Assembly: GCA_903854805.1 (NCBI GenBank) | Contig: CAINXK010000542.1 | Coordinates: forward strand, 1-6,557 | Direction: 5' to 3' | DNA: 6,557 nt | Source: an uncultured Anaerolineae bacterium | Lineage (GTDB): Bacteria; Chloroflexota; Anaerolineae; Anaerolineales; Villigracilaceae | Shown here: positions 1 through 5,655 of the stretch, in pieces | How positions within the stretch are numbered: the stretch's first letter is position 1 | Layout of the letters: the number at the start of each line of letters is the position of its first letter | Program-made: the position numbers and the translations under genes | Notes under the pieces: model-generated | What the model was told of the DNA's origin: nothing | The model's input: only the letters and a program-made list of their open reading frames with translations | Database searches by the model: none

Positions 1-1
1 C

Positions 2-187
2 GCCGAAATCTTCACCCAGATCCGCGGCATCCTTGCCGATATCGCCCGCGAAACAAACAGCCTCGAGCCATCCAACCACACACCCGGCCCATTCACCGCA
101 CTCAACCTCACCAACCTCACCAGGCAGGAACTCGAAATCCTGGAGAAAGTCTTCTCCAGACCGGCCCCTGACCCACATGCAGAATAA
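2..187 (+). CDS. 3' end of an unrecognised protein (partial)
   Basis: An open frame runs from the left edge (frame starting at base 2) to a TAA at 185-187 and gives the last 61 residues of a protein whose start lies outside the window. The codons show the same wobble-C preference as the genes downstream, which supports real coding. The visible part begins AEIFTQIRGILADIA, has a Pro/Asn/Thr-rich middle, then an amphipathic helix-like stretch (LTRQELEILEKVF) and a short polar tail ending PDPHAE. I do not recognise the family. The two helices could belong to a small DNA-binding or terminase-like protein, but nothing visible establishes that. No terminator hairpin follows the stop. Confidence 0.6.
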   Translation, partial: AEIFTQIRGILADIARETNSLEPSNHTPGPFTALNLTNLTRQELEILEKVFSRPAPDPHAE

Positions 188-206
188 AAAAATTCCACAG
201 CTCAAT

Positions 207-239
207 ATCGGTGTACTACCGGTGTATTACCGGTGTATT
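207..239. repeat. Three tandem 11-bp repeats
   Basis: Three head-to-tail 11-mers are visible: ATCGGTGTACT (207-217), ACCGGTGTATT (218-228) and ACCGGTGTATT (229-239). The last two are identical and the first differs at two positions. Each contains CGGTGTA. The period is about one helical turn, so the three copies would face the same side of the DNA. They lie about 110 bp upstream of the likely thioredoxin promoter and just after the preceding gene. A cooperative protein-binding site is possible; a small replication-slippage microduplication is the simpler alternative. Confidence 0.7.
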
Positions 240-348
240 TTAATTACAGCCATCGTCCGCCTGCCCCAACCAAAGCCTTCAGCCCCCATCATCCCAGGCT
301 GAAACCAGCACCAAAAACTTAAATTCTAACGCGCCTCTTGCGCGCTCG

Positions 349-357
349 TGATAAGAT
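349..357 (+). promoter_or_regulatory. Candidate extended -10 promoter for thioredoxin
   Basis: TG-A-TAAGAT fits an extended -10 element (TGnTATAAT) with a 4/6 hexamer. No good -35 is seen at the usual distance, which extended -10 promoters tolerate. Transcription would start near 364, leaving a leader of about 16 bases that contains the ribosome binding site. Confidence 0.3.
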
Positions 358-369
358 TAATCAAATTAT

Positions 370-374
370 GGAGG
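370..374 (+). promoter_or_regulatory. Ribosome binding site that fixes the thioredoxin start
   Basis: GGAGG ends 5 bases before the ATG at 380. The frame is open further upstream (TTG at 338, ATG at 368), but the ATG at 368 overlaps this site and has no site of its own. The start at 380 is therefore preferred. Confidence 0.8.
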
Positions 375-379
375 CCCTA

Positions 380-703
380 ATGGCAGAAGTATCTTACGTT
401 TCAGAACTCGAATTCGAACACGAAGTAATCAATTCGACCTTACCCGTACTGGTCGATTTCACCGCCGTCTGGTGTGGCCCCTGCAAAATGGTCGACCCCA
501 TCATCAAACAACTTGCCGGCGAATGGGCTGGTAAAGTCAAAGTCCTGAAATGTGACGCCGACCAAAACCCCAACGTTCTCATGCAGTACGGCATCATGGG
601 CATCCCCACCATCATGCTCTTCAAGGACGGCAAGATGGTCGAACGCGTCACCGGCTACCAGCCCAAAGACAAACTCGCCAGCAAAATTGCCCCACACATC
701 TAA
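380..703 (+). CDS. trxA: Thioredoxin
   Basis: This is a 107-residue cytoplasmic thioredoxin, a dithiol-disulfide oxidoreductase that passes electrons from thioredoxin reductase to protein disulfides. The active site WCGPC sits at residues 31-35 (redox cysteines 32 and 35). The buried Asp26 and the cis-proline Pro76 in GIPT fall at exactly the residue numbers of E. coli thioredoxin when the ATG at 380 is used, which independently supports that start. The fold is complete from the first strand (VLVDF) to the C-terminal helix, and there is no signal peptide or membrane segment. Cys58 is an extra cysteine outside the active site. The gene may be co-transcribed with the peptidase 74 bp downstream. 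No reductase gene is in the window. Confidence 0.96.
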   Translation: MAEVSYVSELEFEHEVINSTLPVLVDFTAVWCGPCKMVDPIIKQLAGEWAGKVKVLKCDADQNPNVLMQYGIMGIPTIMLFKDGKMVERVTGYQPKDKLASKIAPHI

Positions 704-743
704 AACCCCATCGCTCGCATCATAGCCGCTTCAATAGCGAAAA

Positions 744-761
744 GCAGGTACCCCCACCTGC
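744..761 (+). other. Small hairpin just upstream of the peptidase ribosome binding site
   Basis: GCAGGT (744-749) and ACCTGC (756-761) form a perfect 6-bp stem with a 6-base loop, ending 6 bases before the AAGGA ribosome binding site (768-772) of the peptidase. It has no T-run, so it is not a convincing terminator. It could affect translation or RNA stability, or be incidental. Confidence 0.35.
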
Positions 762-777
762 ACCAAAAAGGATTCAG

Positions 778-2634
778 ATGACGGAAAAACAAAAACTCCC
801 CTTCGGACTATGGCCATCATCCATCTCCCCAGCCATGCAAGGCGCCCGCCTGCGGCTGGAAGATGTCCAGTTCGATAGCGACGGCAGCCTCACCTGGCTA
901 GAATCACTCAGCGGCGTCACCGCCCTCATGCGCCAAAACGGCCCGGACGCCCCCCGTGATATCTCCGGCGGCCTCAAGATCAGCGCCGGCGTCGGCTATG
1001 GCGGCGGCGATTTCACCGTACGGAATGGCCTTGCCATCTTCGCCAGCGGCGGACGCCTCTATCGCGCAGACACCCAGGCCGGCCTGCCCAGCCCCATCAC
1101 CCCCCAATTTGGCGACTGCGCCTCCCCATCCATCTCGCCAGACGGCAGCCAGGTACTCTTCATCCACACCTACGAGCGCGCCGACTGCCTGGCCCTGGCC
1201 AACACACACGGCCGCTCCTGGCCAGTCAAACTCGCCAGCGGCGCCGATTTCTACATGCAGCCCACCTGGCACCCAGACGGCCAGCAGATCGCCTGGATCG
1301 AATGGGACCACCCCCAGATGCCCTGGGATGGCACCCGCCTCATGACTGCCCAACTACAGGGCCTAGAACTCACAAATACCCGCCAAATTTTCGGCTCCGC
1401 CAACATTCCCGTCTTTCAACCCGCCTACTCCCCGGATGGCCGCTTCCTGGCCTTCCTCGCCAACGATGGCGAATGGGATACGCTCAATCTCATCGAACTA
1501 GCCACCGGCCAAAAACGCACCCTCGTAAACAACGCCGCCCTGCTCGAACCTGCCTGGAACCAGGGCCAGCGTCTCATCGCCTGGAGCCCGGATTCAACCC
1601 ACATCTACTACCCCAAAAACCAAAAGGGTTGGCGCACACTCTGGTCCGTTGACCTGGCATCCGGCGAGTCCCAGCCCATCAATATCGCCCCCTACACCTG
1701 GATCTCACAGCTCGCCGCCTCGCCCAGCACCGCACAGCTCACTTTCATCGGCTCCTCGCCCAAAATCCCATCCCGCATAGTCACCATCGAAAACGGGCAG
1801 ACCACCATCCAGCGGCGCTCATCCATCGAAGCCCTTTCTGCCAACGAATTACCCGAACCCAGCCCCATCGAATGGCCCGCCCCCGATGGCGCCGTCGTTC
1901 ACGGCCTGTACTACCCACCCATATCCTCCCGCTTTAGCAGCGACGGCCTGCCTCCCGCCATTATCAACATCCACGGCGGACCCACCTCCGCCGCCATCAG
2001 CAGCTATAACAGTAACGCAGTCTTCTTCGCCACCCGTGGCTACGCCTACATCGAAGTCAACTACCGCGGCTCAACCGGCTACGGTCGCAGCTACATGCTC
2101 ATGCTCCGCGAAAAATGGGGCCTGGTTGATACTGAAGATGCCGCCGGCGCCGCCGGTGCCCTGGCTGCACTCGGACTCGTCGACCCGCTTCGTGTCGCCA
2201 TCATGGGCGGCTCTGCCGGTGGTTACACCGTTCTCAATGCCCTTATCCACTACCCAGGCGTTTTCAAAGTCGGTGTCGATCTCTTCGGCGTTGCCAGCCT
2301 CTTCGACCTGCTCATTGGTACCCACAAATTTGAGGAACACTACAACGACTCGATGGTTGGCCCCCTACCCGCCGCCGCCGAACGCTACAAAGCCTGGTCA
2401 CCAATCATGCACGCCTCACAGATCAAAGACCCCGTCGCCGTCTTCCAGGGCGCTGACGACAAAGTTGTGCCGCCCGAACAATCAGAAATGATCGTGGCAG
2501 CCCTGCGCACCAACAAGGTTCCACACATCTTCAAGCTCTACCCGGGCGAAGGCCACGGTTTCCGCAAAACCGAAAACATCATCGACTTCTACGAAAGCCT
2601 CGACCGCTTTTTGAAACAATACCTACTATTCTAA
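778..2634 (+). CDS. S9 (prolyl oligopeptidase) family serine peptidase, S9C-like
   Basis: This 618-residue protein has the two-domain S9 layout: an N-terminal beta-propeller (about residues 30-350) and a C-terminal alpha/beta-hydrolase (about 370-618). The propeller shows PD40/TolB-type blades at SPDG (120), HPDG (165), SPDG (218) and SPDS (270). In the hydrolase, HGGP (399-402) is the oxyanion region. The nucleophile is Ser479 in GGSAGGY, the acid is most likely Asp561 in GADDKVVP, and the base is His593 in GEGHGF, so the triad is complete. The family cleaves short peptides, often as acylaminoacyl- or dipeptidyl-peptidases; the exact substrate cannot be read here. There is no signal peptide, so it is probably cytoplasmic and acts in peptide turnover. 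The start has AAGGA 5 bases upstream. A strong terminator follows the stop. Confidence 0.94.
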   Translation: MTEKQKLPFGLWPSSISPAMQGARLRLEDVQFDSDGSLTWLESLSGVTALMRQNGPDAPRDISGGLKISAGVGYGGGDFTVRNGLAIFASGGRLYRADTQAGLPSPITPQFGDCASPSISPDGSQVLFIHTYERADCLALANTHGRSWPVKLASGADFYMQPTWHPDGQQIAWIEWDHPQMPWDGTRLMTAQLQGLELTNTRQIFGSANIPVFQPAYSPDGRFLAFLANDGEWDTLNLIELATGQKRTLVNNAALLEPAWNQGQRLIAWSPDSTHIYYPKNQKGWRTLWSVDLASGESQPINIAPYTWISQLAASPSTAQLTFIGSSPKIPSRIVTIENGQTTIQRRSSIEALSANELPEPSPIEWPAPDGAVVHGLYYPPISSRFSSDGLPPAIINIHGGPTSAAISSYNSNAVFFATRGYAYIEVNYRGSTGYGRSYMLMLREKWGLVDTEDAAGAAGALAALGLVDPLRVAIMGGSAGGYTVLNALIHYPGVFKVGVDLFGVASLFDLLIGTHKFEEHYNDSMVGPLPAAAERYKAWSPIMHASQIKDPVAVFQGADDKVVPPEQSEMIVAALRTNKVPHIFKLYPGEGHGFRKTENIIDFYESLDRFLKQYLLF

Positions 2635-2640
2635 ACACCC

Positions 2641-2678
2641 AGGGGCAGGCCTTCACGGACCTGCCCCTCCATTTTTTT
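2641..2678 (+). terminator. Rho-independent terminator after the peptidase gene
   Basis: AGGGGCAGG (2641-2649) pairs perfectly with CCTGCCCCT (2660-2668) to give a 9-bp GC-rich stem. A short spacer and seven Ts (2672-2678) follow. It begins 6 bases after the peptidase stop codon and should end that transcript. Confidence 0.93.
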
Positions 2679-2684
2679 CTTCAC

Positions 2685-2715
2685 TTGTCAACCCATCTTC
2701 CGAATACCCTCTAAA
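2685..2715 (+). promoter_or_regulatory. Weak candidate promoter for the nitroreductase
   Basis: TTGTCA (2685-2690, 5/6 to -35 consensus) and TCTAAA (2710-2715, 4/6 to -10 consensus) are separated by 19 bp. A promoter is needed because a strong terminator lies immediately upstream, but this match is modest. Confidence 0.25.
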
Positions 2716-2782
2716 CACAACCGGGCAACCTTGCCATCTCGCAATCCAACGCGCAGCACCCAGCGCAACTCAACTCAAACAT

Positions 2783-2788
2783 AAGGAG
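2783..2788 (+). promoter_or_regulatory. Ribosome binding site of the nitroreductase, long spacing
   Basis: AAGGAG is a strong Shine-Dalgarno core but lies 11 bases before the ATG at 2800, longer than the other genes here (5-7 bases). No alternative in-frame start is closer, and the protein begins correctly for its family. Confidence 0.7.
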
Positions 2789-2799
2789 CAATCCGAAAT

Positions 2800-3582
2800 A
2801 TGAACCAGGTCATTGATGTTTTGCTCAAACGTAAATCCATTCGCGCCTATGAACCAAAAGAAATCAGCGCCGATGTAAAAGCCAGCTTGCTGCAAGCTAC
2901 CCTGCGCGCCCCCACCGCCGGCAACCTGATGCTCTACACCATCCTGGATATCACCGATCAGAGCCTCAAAGACCGCCTGGCCAAAACCTGCGACGACCAG
3001 CCCTTCATCGCCAAAGCCCCACTGCTCTTACTCTTTCTGGCAGATTACCAACGCTGGTACGATTACTTCCTGGCCAGCGGCGTGCCAACAATTTGCGCCG
3101 AAAAAAATGAGCCCATGCGCACACCCGCCGAAGGCGATCTGTTCCTTGCCTGCTGCGACGCCCTCATCGCCGCACAAAACGCCGTAATCGCCGCCGAAGC
3201 CCTTGGCCTCGGCTCGTGCTACATCGGCGACATCATGGAACATTATGAAATTCACAAAGAAATGTTCAACCTGCCCCAATACGTCTTTCCCATCAGCCTG
3301 CTCTGCATCGGATACCCAACCGAACAGCAGAATAACCGCGAACAATCCACCCGCTTTGACAAAAAATTCATCGTCTTTGAAAACCAATACCGCCGGCTTG
3401 CAGCCCCAGAATTCGACCAGATGTTCAGCCTGCAACACCAACAAATGTTCAACGGCCGCGACAACCTGGCCGGTTCGGTCAACGTCGGCCAGGCCACATA
3501 CCGCCGCAAGTTCAACACCGAATTCTCAATCGAACTCAACCGCTCAGTTCGCGCAATTCTCAAGGAATGGACACACCCATAA
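2800..3582 (+). CDS. FMN-dependent nitroreductase family protein, NfsA-like
   Basis: This 260-residue protein belongs to the nitroreductase family, which uses bound FMN and NAD(P)H to reduce nitro compounds, quinones or flavins, usually as a cytoplasmic dimer. The N-terminal RKSIRAYEP (11-19) is the FMN phosphate-binding motif and APTAGN (37-42) is the next conserved loop. DALIAAQNAVIAAEALGLGSC (120-140) is the dimer-core helix, followed by YIGDI (141-145). The long C-terminal extension after the LPQYVFPISLLCIGYP block, together with the total length, resembles NfsA/FRP-type enzymes more than the shorter NfsB type. The tail is basic (YRRKFNTEF, NRSVRAILKEW). The natural substrate cannot be read from sequence. 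It sits alone between a terminator upstream and a long intergenic region downstream. Confidence 0.9.
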   Translation: MNQVIDVLLKRKSIRAYEPKEISADVKASLLQATLRAPTAGNLMLYTILDITDQSLKDRLAKTCDDQPFIAKAPLLLLFLADYQRWYDYFLASGVPTICAEKNEPMRTPAEGDLFLACCDALIAAQNAVIAAEALGLGSCYIGDIMEHYEIHKEMFNLPQYVFPISLLCIGYPTEQQNNREQSTRFDKKFIVFENQYRRLAAPEFDQMFSLQHQQMFNGRDNLAGSVNVGQATYRRKFNTEFSIELNRSVRAILKEWTHP

Positions 3583-3700
3583 CCGGCACCCTTGTGATAC
3601 CATCCAACCCCACTCTCACAACGCAACCGGGCTGGCTTGCCTCACCAGCAAATGGCATACAAAAAAATCGCCACTCTCTTCGCAAGTTGTAAATCGTGCC

Positions 3701-3718
3701 ATCTTCGTGCACAAAGAT
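3701..3718. other. 18-bp near-perfect palindrome
   Basis: ATCTTCGTGCACAAAGAT is symmetric at 8 of 9 position pairs around the central GTGCAC. Its size and form suit a dimeric regulator's operator. It lies between the nitroreductase stop and the terminator-like hairpin, so its target gene is unclear. Confidence 0.45.
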
Positions 3719-3723
3719 AGCCC

Positions 3724-3761
3724 GGCTGCCTGAAAAACATCTTCAGACAGCCAGCTCTTTT
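3724..3761 (+). terminator. Probable terminator downstream of the nitroreductase
   Basis: GGCTGCCTGA (3724-3733) pairs with TCAGACAGCC (3743-3752) over 10 positions with one C/A mismatch. The loop is 9 bases, and the hairpin is followed by AGCTCTTTT (3753-3761). The T-run is short and the nitroreductase stop is 141 bp away, so it would terminate a long 3' UTR or a separate small transcript. Confidence 0.55.
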
Positions 3762-3800
3762 GAATAACTCAAGAATTCAGTACCGCATAACTTGCTATCC

Positions 3801-3854
3801 TAAAAACACTGGAACACTACGCCCCTCAAATATCCTTTGTCTCCAGTGCTTTTT
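3801..3854. terminator. A/T-flanked inverted repeat, possible bidirectional terminator
   Basis: CACTGGA (3807-3813) and TCCAGTG (3842-3848) are perfect inverse complements. Five As precede the left arm and C plus five Ts follow the right arm, so a T-run follows the stem on either strand. The 28-base loop is long for a classical terminator, which lowers confidence. It could also be the ends of a small degenerate element. Confidence 0.4.
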
Positions 3855-3869
3855 CTTCCCGCAGTCAAG

Positions 3870-4050
3870 CCAGGACCCGCAATTTGGGGTTTGCCTTGCT
3901 GCCCCTGCCGGTTTCGAGAACGGGGCCAGGGACATAGGTCCAAATGCCAATCGCAAGTTACGCAGTCCATTGCCAAATAATCTGCGAGGCACGTCCTGCC
4001 GCATTGTTCGTTCTTCTGGCCCGCCAGGTGACATAGCACAGGAACGGCCT
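3870..4050 (+). ncRNA. Candidate structured leader RNA before the sigma factor gene
   Basis: Several possible stems are packed together. GGACC (3873-3877) can pair with GGTCC (3937-3941), enclosing GCCCC/GGGGC (3901-3905 with 3922-3926), which in turn holds GTT/AAC. CGCAG (3961-3965) can pair with CTGCG (3982-3986), competing with a TGCGAGG/CCT-gc-CGCA hairpin (3983-4003). CGTTC (4009-4013) can pair with GAACG (4042-4046) around CTGG/CCAG. Composition is less C-skewed than the surroundings. It matches no riboswitch or housekeeping RNA I know. Short stems like these arise by chance, so this is a hypothesis. Confidence 0.25.
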
Positions 4051-4079
4051 CTTTAGGTTCAACGCATCCAAGGTGAAAA

Positions 4080-5123
4080 ATGAAAAACGATCAAATCGAC
4101 AGCAACACCCCCGATCCCGCCTGGCTGGCCCTGGCACGCACCGGCGACCAGCACGCCTTTGAAGAGCTGGTCGCACCCTACCGCAACGAACTGCTGGTTC
4201 ACAGTTACCGCTTCCTGGGCTCCTTCGATGACGCCGAAAATGCGCTCAAGGAAACCCTACTGCGCGCCTGGCACCGGCTGGACACATTTGAAGGGCAGTC
4301 TTCCCTGCGCGCCTGGTTATACAAAATCTCCACCATTGCCTCCCTCGATGCCCTCGACAGCCGCAACCGCCGGGCCATGTCGCGTGAGCTTTATACCCAG
4401 GGCAACCCGAACATTCCACTACCCCCACCCGCCAACCAACCCGCCTGGGTCGAACCCTTCCCCGATAGCCTCATCGACCAACAACCCGCCATCTATCCCG
4501 ATGCCCGCTACGAAATCCGCGAAAGCATCACCCTCGCCTTTGTCGCCGCACTCCAACATCTCCCCGGTCGCCAGCGTGCCATTCTCCTGCTGCGCGATGT
4601 CCTCGGCTGGAACATCAACGGCATCACCGATATATTGAGCATGACACCCGCCCTGGTCAACAGCACCCTGCAGCGCGCACGTGTCACCATCCAACAGTAC
4701 TGGAACCGCCGCGAACAACTCAGGGCTATTCTCATCGATGACGATCTCAAAGCCTCCCTGCTAAATCGTTACGTGACCGCCTGGGAAACCGCCGACGCAA
4801 GCACCCTGGTGACACTCTTGCGCGAAGACGCCATCCTGACCATGCCGCCTTTCCCTGTCTGGTTCGGCGGTCACCAGGATATTCAAACCTTTTTGGAAAC
4901 CAATATCTTCAAAACCCTGGCAGATGCGCCCCTGCGGCTGGTCGCCACCCGCGCCAATGGCAGCCCAGCCTTTGCCGTCTACCAACTCACCCCAACCGGA
5001 TCGTACCAACCATCAGCCCTGCATGTGCTCAGCCTTGAACAAGGCCAGATCCGCGAAATAAATGACTTTCTGACCTCCGACGAAAAACTATTCACCCGGT
5101 TTGGCCTGCCAGCTTTGGGCTGA
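4080..5123 (+). CDS. ECF sigma-70 factor with C-terminal SnoaL-like domain
   Basis: This 347-residue protein is an extracytoplasmic-function-type RNA polymerase sigma factor. Sigma region 2 spans about residues 27-97 (AFEELVAPYRNELL, then DDAENALKETLLRAWHRL for core binding and RAWLYKI for the -10 element). A Pro/Gln-rich linker fills about 108-145. Region 4 (about 155-203) contains the helix-turn-helix DILSMTPALVNSTLQRAR that reads the -35. A SnoaL-like domain follows (about 228-335: RYVTAWETADASTLVTLLRED, MPPFPVWFGGH). This layout is that of the SigG/SigX5-type ECF factors, in which the tail is thought to modulate activity in place of a classical anti-sigma factor. Consistent with that, no anti-sigma gene is adjacent. 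AAGGTGA (4070-4076) precedes the ATG. Its target promoters cannot be read here. Confidence 0.92.
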   Translation: MKNDQIDSNTPDPAWLALARTGDQHAFEELVAPYRNELLVHSYRFLGSFDDAENALKETLLRAWHRLDTFEGQSSLRAWLYKISTIASLDALDSRNRRAMSRELYTQGNPNIPLPPPANQPAWVEPFPDSLIDQQPAIYPDARYEIRESITLAFVAALQHLPGRQRAILLLRDVLGWNINGITDILSMTPALVNSTLQRARVTIQQYWNRREQLRAILIDDDLKASLLNRYVTAWETADASTLVTLLREDAILTMPPFPVWFGGHQDIQTFLETNIFKTLADAPLRLVATRANGSPAFAVYQLTPTGSYQPSALHVLSLEQGQIREINDFLTSDEKLFTRFGLPALG

Positions 5124-5341
5124 CCGCTGAATTTGCGGATTAGATCTCGCAGGTAATGATTTGAAGGAAGATCATCCATTCAATCAACACAAAAAACTTC
5201 ATACCATTTTAGGAATGTTCCCTTGCCTGGGGAACAACCCCTGTGAGAATACCCGCGAGTAGCCATGTTAGCCACTCTCTTGTCATCCCCAGACCAAAAC
5301 TACCTGCCAAACTATCCTTGGATTCACCTATCAATTAGTGG

Positions 5342-5356
5342 AAAAGCCGCGCTTTT
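5342..5356. other. Perfect inverted repeat abutting the -10 of the small gene
   Basis: AAAAGC-CGC-GCTTTT has 6-bp arms and a 3-base centre and ends 4 bases before the CATAAT hexamer. It covers the promoter spacer, where a repressor would act. In RNA it could form a weak hairpin with four terminal Ts and serve as a poor terminator for the sigma factor transcript. Confidence 0.45.
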
Positions 5357-5357
5357 A

Positions 5358-5366
5358 TGGCATAAT
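5358..5366 (+). promoter_or_regulatory. Extended -10 promoter for the small basic gene
   Basis: TG-G-CATAAT matches the extended -10 consensus with a 5/6 hexamer in an AT-rich surround. No clear -35 is present. Transcription would begin near 5373, about 53 bases before the TTG start. Confidence 0.5.
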
Positions 5367-5412
5367 GTTTATATCAATAAAATTCGGTATGCTGCGCCCA
5401 TCACAAATCAAG

Positions 5413-5418
5413 AAAGGA
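5413..5418 (+). promoter_or_regulatory. Ribosome binding site that supports a TTG start
   Basis: AAAGGA lies 7 bases before the TTG at 5426. There is no ATG in this frame, so the site decides the start of the small gene. Confidence 0.75.
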
Positions 5419-5425
5419 TAATCCA

Positions 5426-5566
5426 TTGCCCCAGGTAAACTACAAACACGAAAAACGCCAGAGAGAGTTAGAGAAAAAGAAGAAGAAAGATCAAAAGATT
5501 AAGAGCAAGCTGGTCAAAAAGCCCGCCCCCACCAAAGAAAACCCACAACCCCCATCAGGGAGTTAG
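5426..5566 (+). CDS. Small lysine-rich protein, 46 residues, TTG start
   Basis: The frame reads from TTG (5426) to TAG (5564-5566). The product begins MPQVNYKHEKRQRELEKKKKK, continues DQKIKSKLVKK and ends in a Pro-rich tail (PAPTKENPQPPSGS). It is extremely basic: most of residues 7-32 are Lys, Arg, Glu or Gln and probably form one charged helix, and the tail is likely disordered. It resembles the short conserved basic proteins of the NY-x(2)-EKRQ-x-EL-x-KKKK type seen in many bacterial genomes. Their function is not known to me, though RNA or ribosome binding would suit the charge. It is framed by its own promoter, a good ribosome binding site and a strong terminator 21 bases after the stop, which argues that the short frame is a real gene. 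Short length and the rare start leave some doubt. Confidence 0.75.
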   Translation: MPQVNYKHEKRQRELEKKKKKDQKIKSKLVKKPAPTKENPQPPSGS

Positions 5567-5587
5567 TTTGTCCAGCCTGTATGATTG

Positions 5588-5611
5588 AGCGGCCTACCCG
5601 GCCGCTTTTTT
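5588..5611 (+). terminator. Rho-independent terminator after the small basic gene
   Basis: AGCGGCC (5588-5594) pairs perfectly with GGCCGCT (5600-5606) around a 5-base loop, and the Ts run on to 5611. The stem is 7 bp and nearly all GC. It isolates the small gene from the FAD reductase downstream. Confidence 0.92.
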
Positions 5612-5655
5612 ATTATCAAGAACCCGCAGCTCCAGCTTGCTTTGTGCGTTTAACA

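Larger units (their letters stand above)
3583..4079. other. 497-bp non-coding region between nitroreductase and sigma factor
   Basis: No convincing gene is seen. The region splits in two. The first half (to about 3760) is C-rich like the rest of the window and holds a near-palindrome (3701-3718) and a terminator-like hairpin (3724-3761). The second half (about 3800-4050) has near-equal C and G, an A/T-flanked inverted repeat (3801-3854) and several possible stems. Frames are open on both strands around 3760-4056, but their proteins have no recognisable domains and atypical codon use. Confidence 0.6.
5124..5425. other. 302-bp non-coding region after the sigma factor
   Basis: No gene is seen. 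CCGC/GCGG (5124-5127 with 5135-5138) directly follows the stop as a weak hairpin without a T-run. Around 5212-5241 lie overlapping symmetric elements: GGAA-TG-TTCC, GTTCCC/GGGAAC (5217-5222 with 5230-5235) and GGGG/CCCC (5229-5232 with 5238-5241). These could fold in competing ways. The right end carries the promoter and inverted repeat of the next small gene. Confidence 0.5.

Noticed and set aside
33..302. 89-codon + frame over the end of the first gene and the tandem repeats
   Set aside because: It overlaps the better-supported frame 2-187 and yields a low-complexity Ser/Thr/Pro-rich product.
338..379. Upstream starts for thioredoxin (TTG 338, ATG 368)
   Set aside because: They add residues absent from the family, and the ribosome binding site at 370-374 points to the ATG at 380.
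711..740. TCGCT/AGCGA inverted repeat between thioredoxin and peptidase
   Set aside because: Only 5 bp with a 20-base loop and no T-run; expected by chance.
904..1353. 149-codon - strand frame inside the peptidase gene
   Set aside because: It is a shadow produced by the C-rich codon pattern of the opposite strand; Gly/Ala-rich product without domain features.
3592..3621. TTGTGA ... TCACAA inverted repeat resembling a CRP/FNR-type site
   Set aside because: The arms are 18 bases apart, whereas such sites need about 6 to 8, and the position after the nitroreductase stop is unhelpful.
3760..4056. Open frame of 98 codons on the + strand, with two overlapping 79-codon frames on the - strand
   Set aside because: No recognisable domain, codon use unlike neighbours, no ribosome binding site before the + start, and it spans an inverted repeat and probable non-coding structure.
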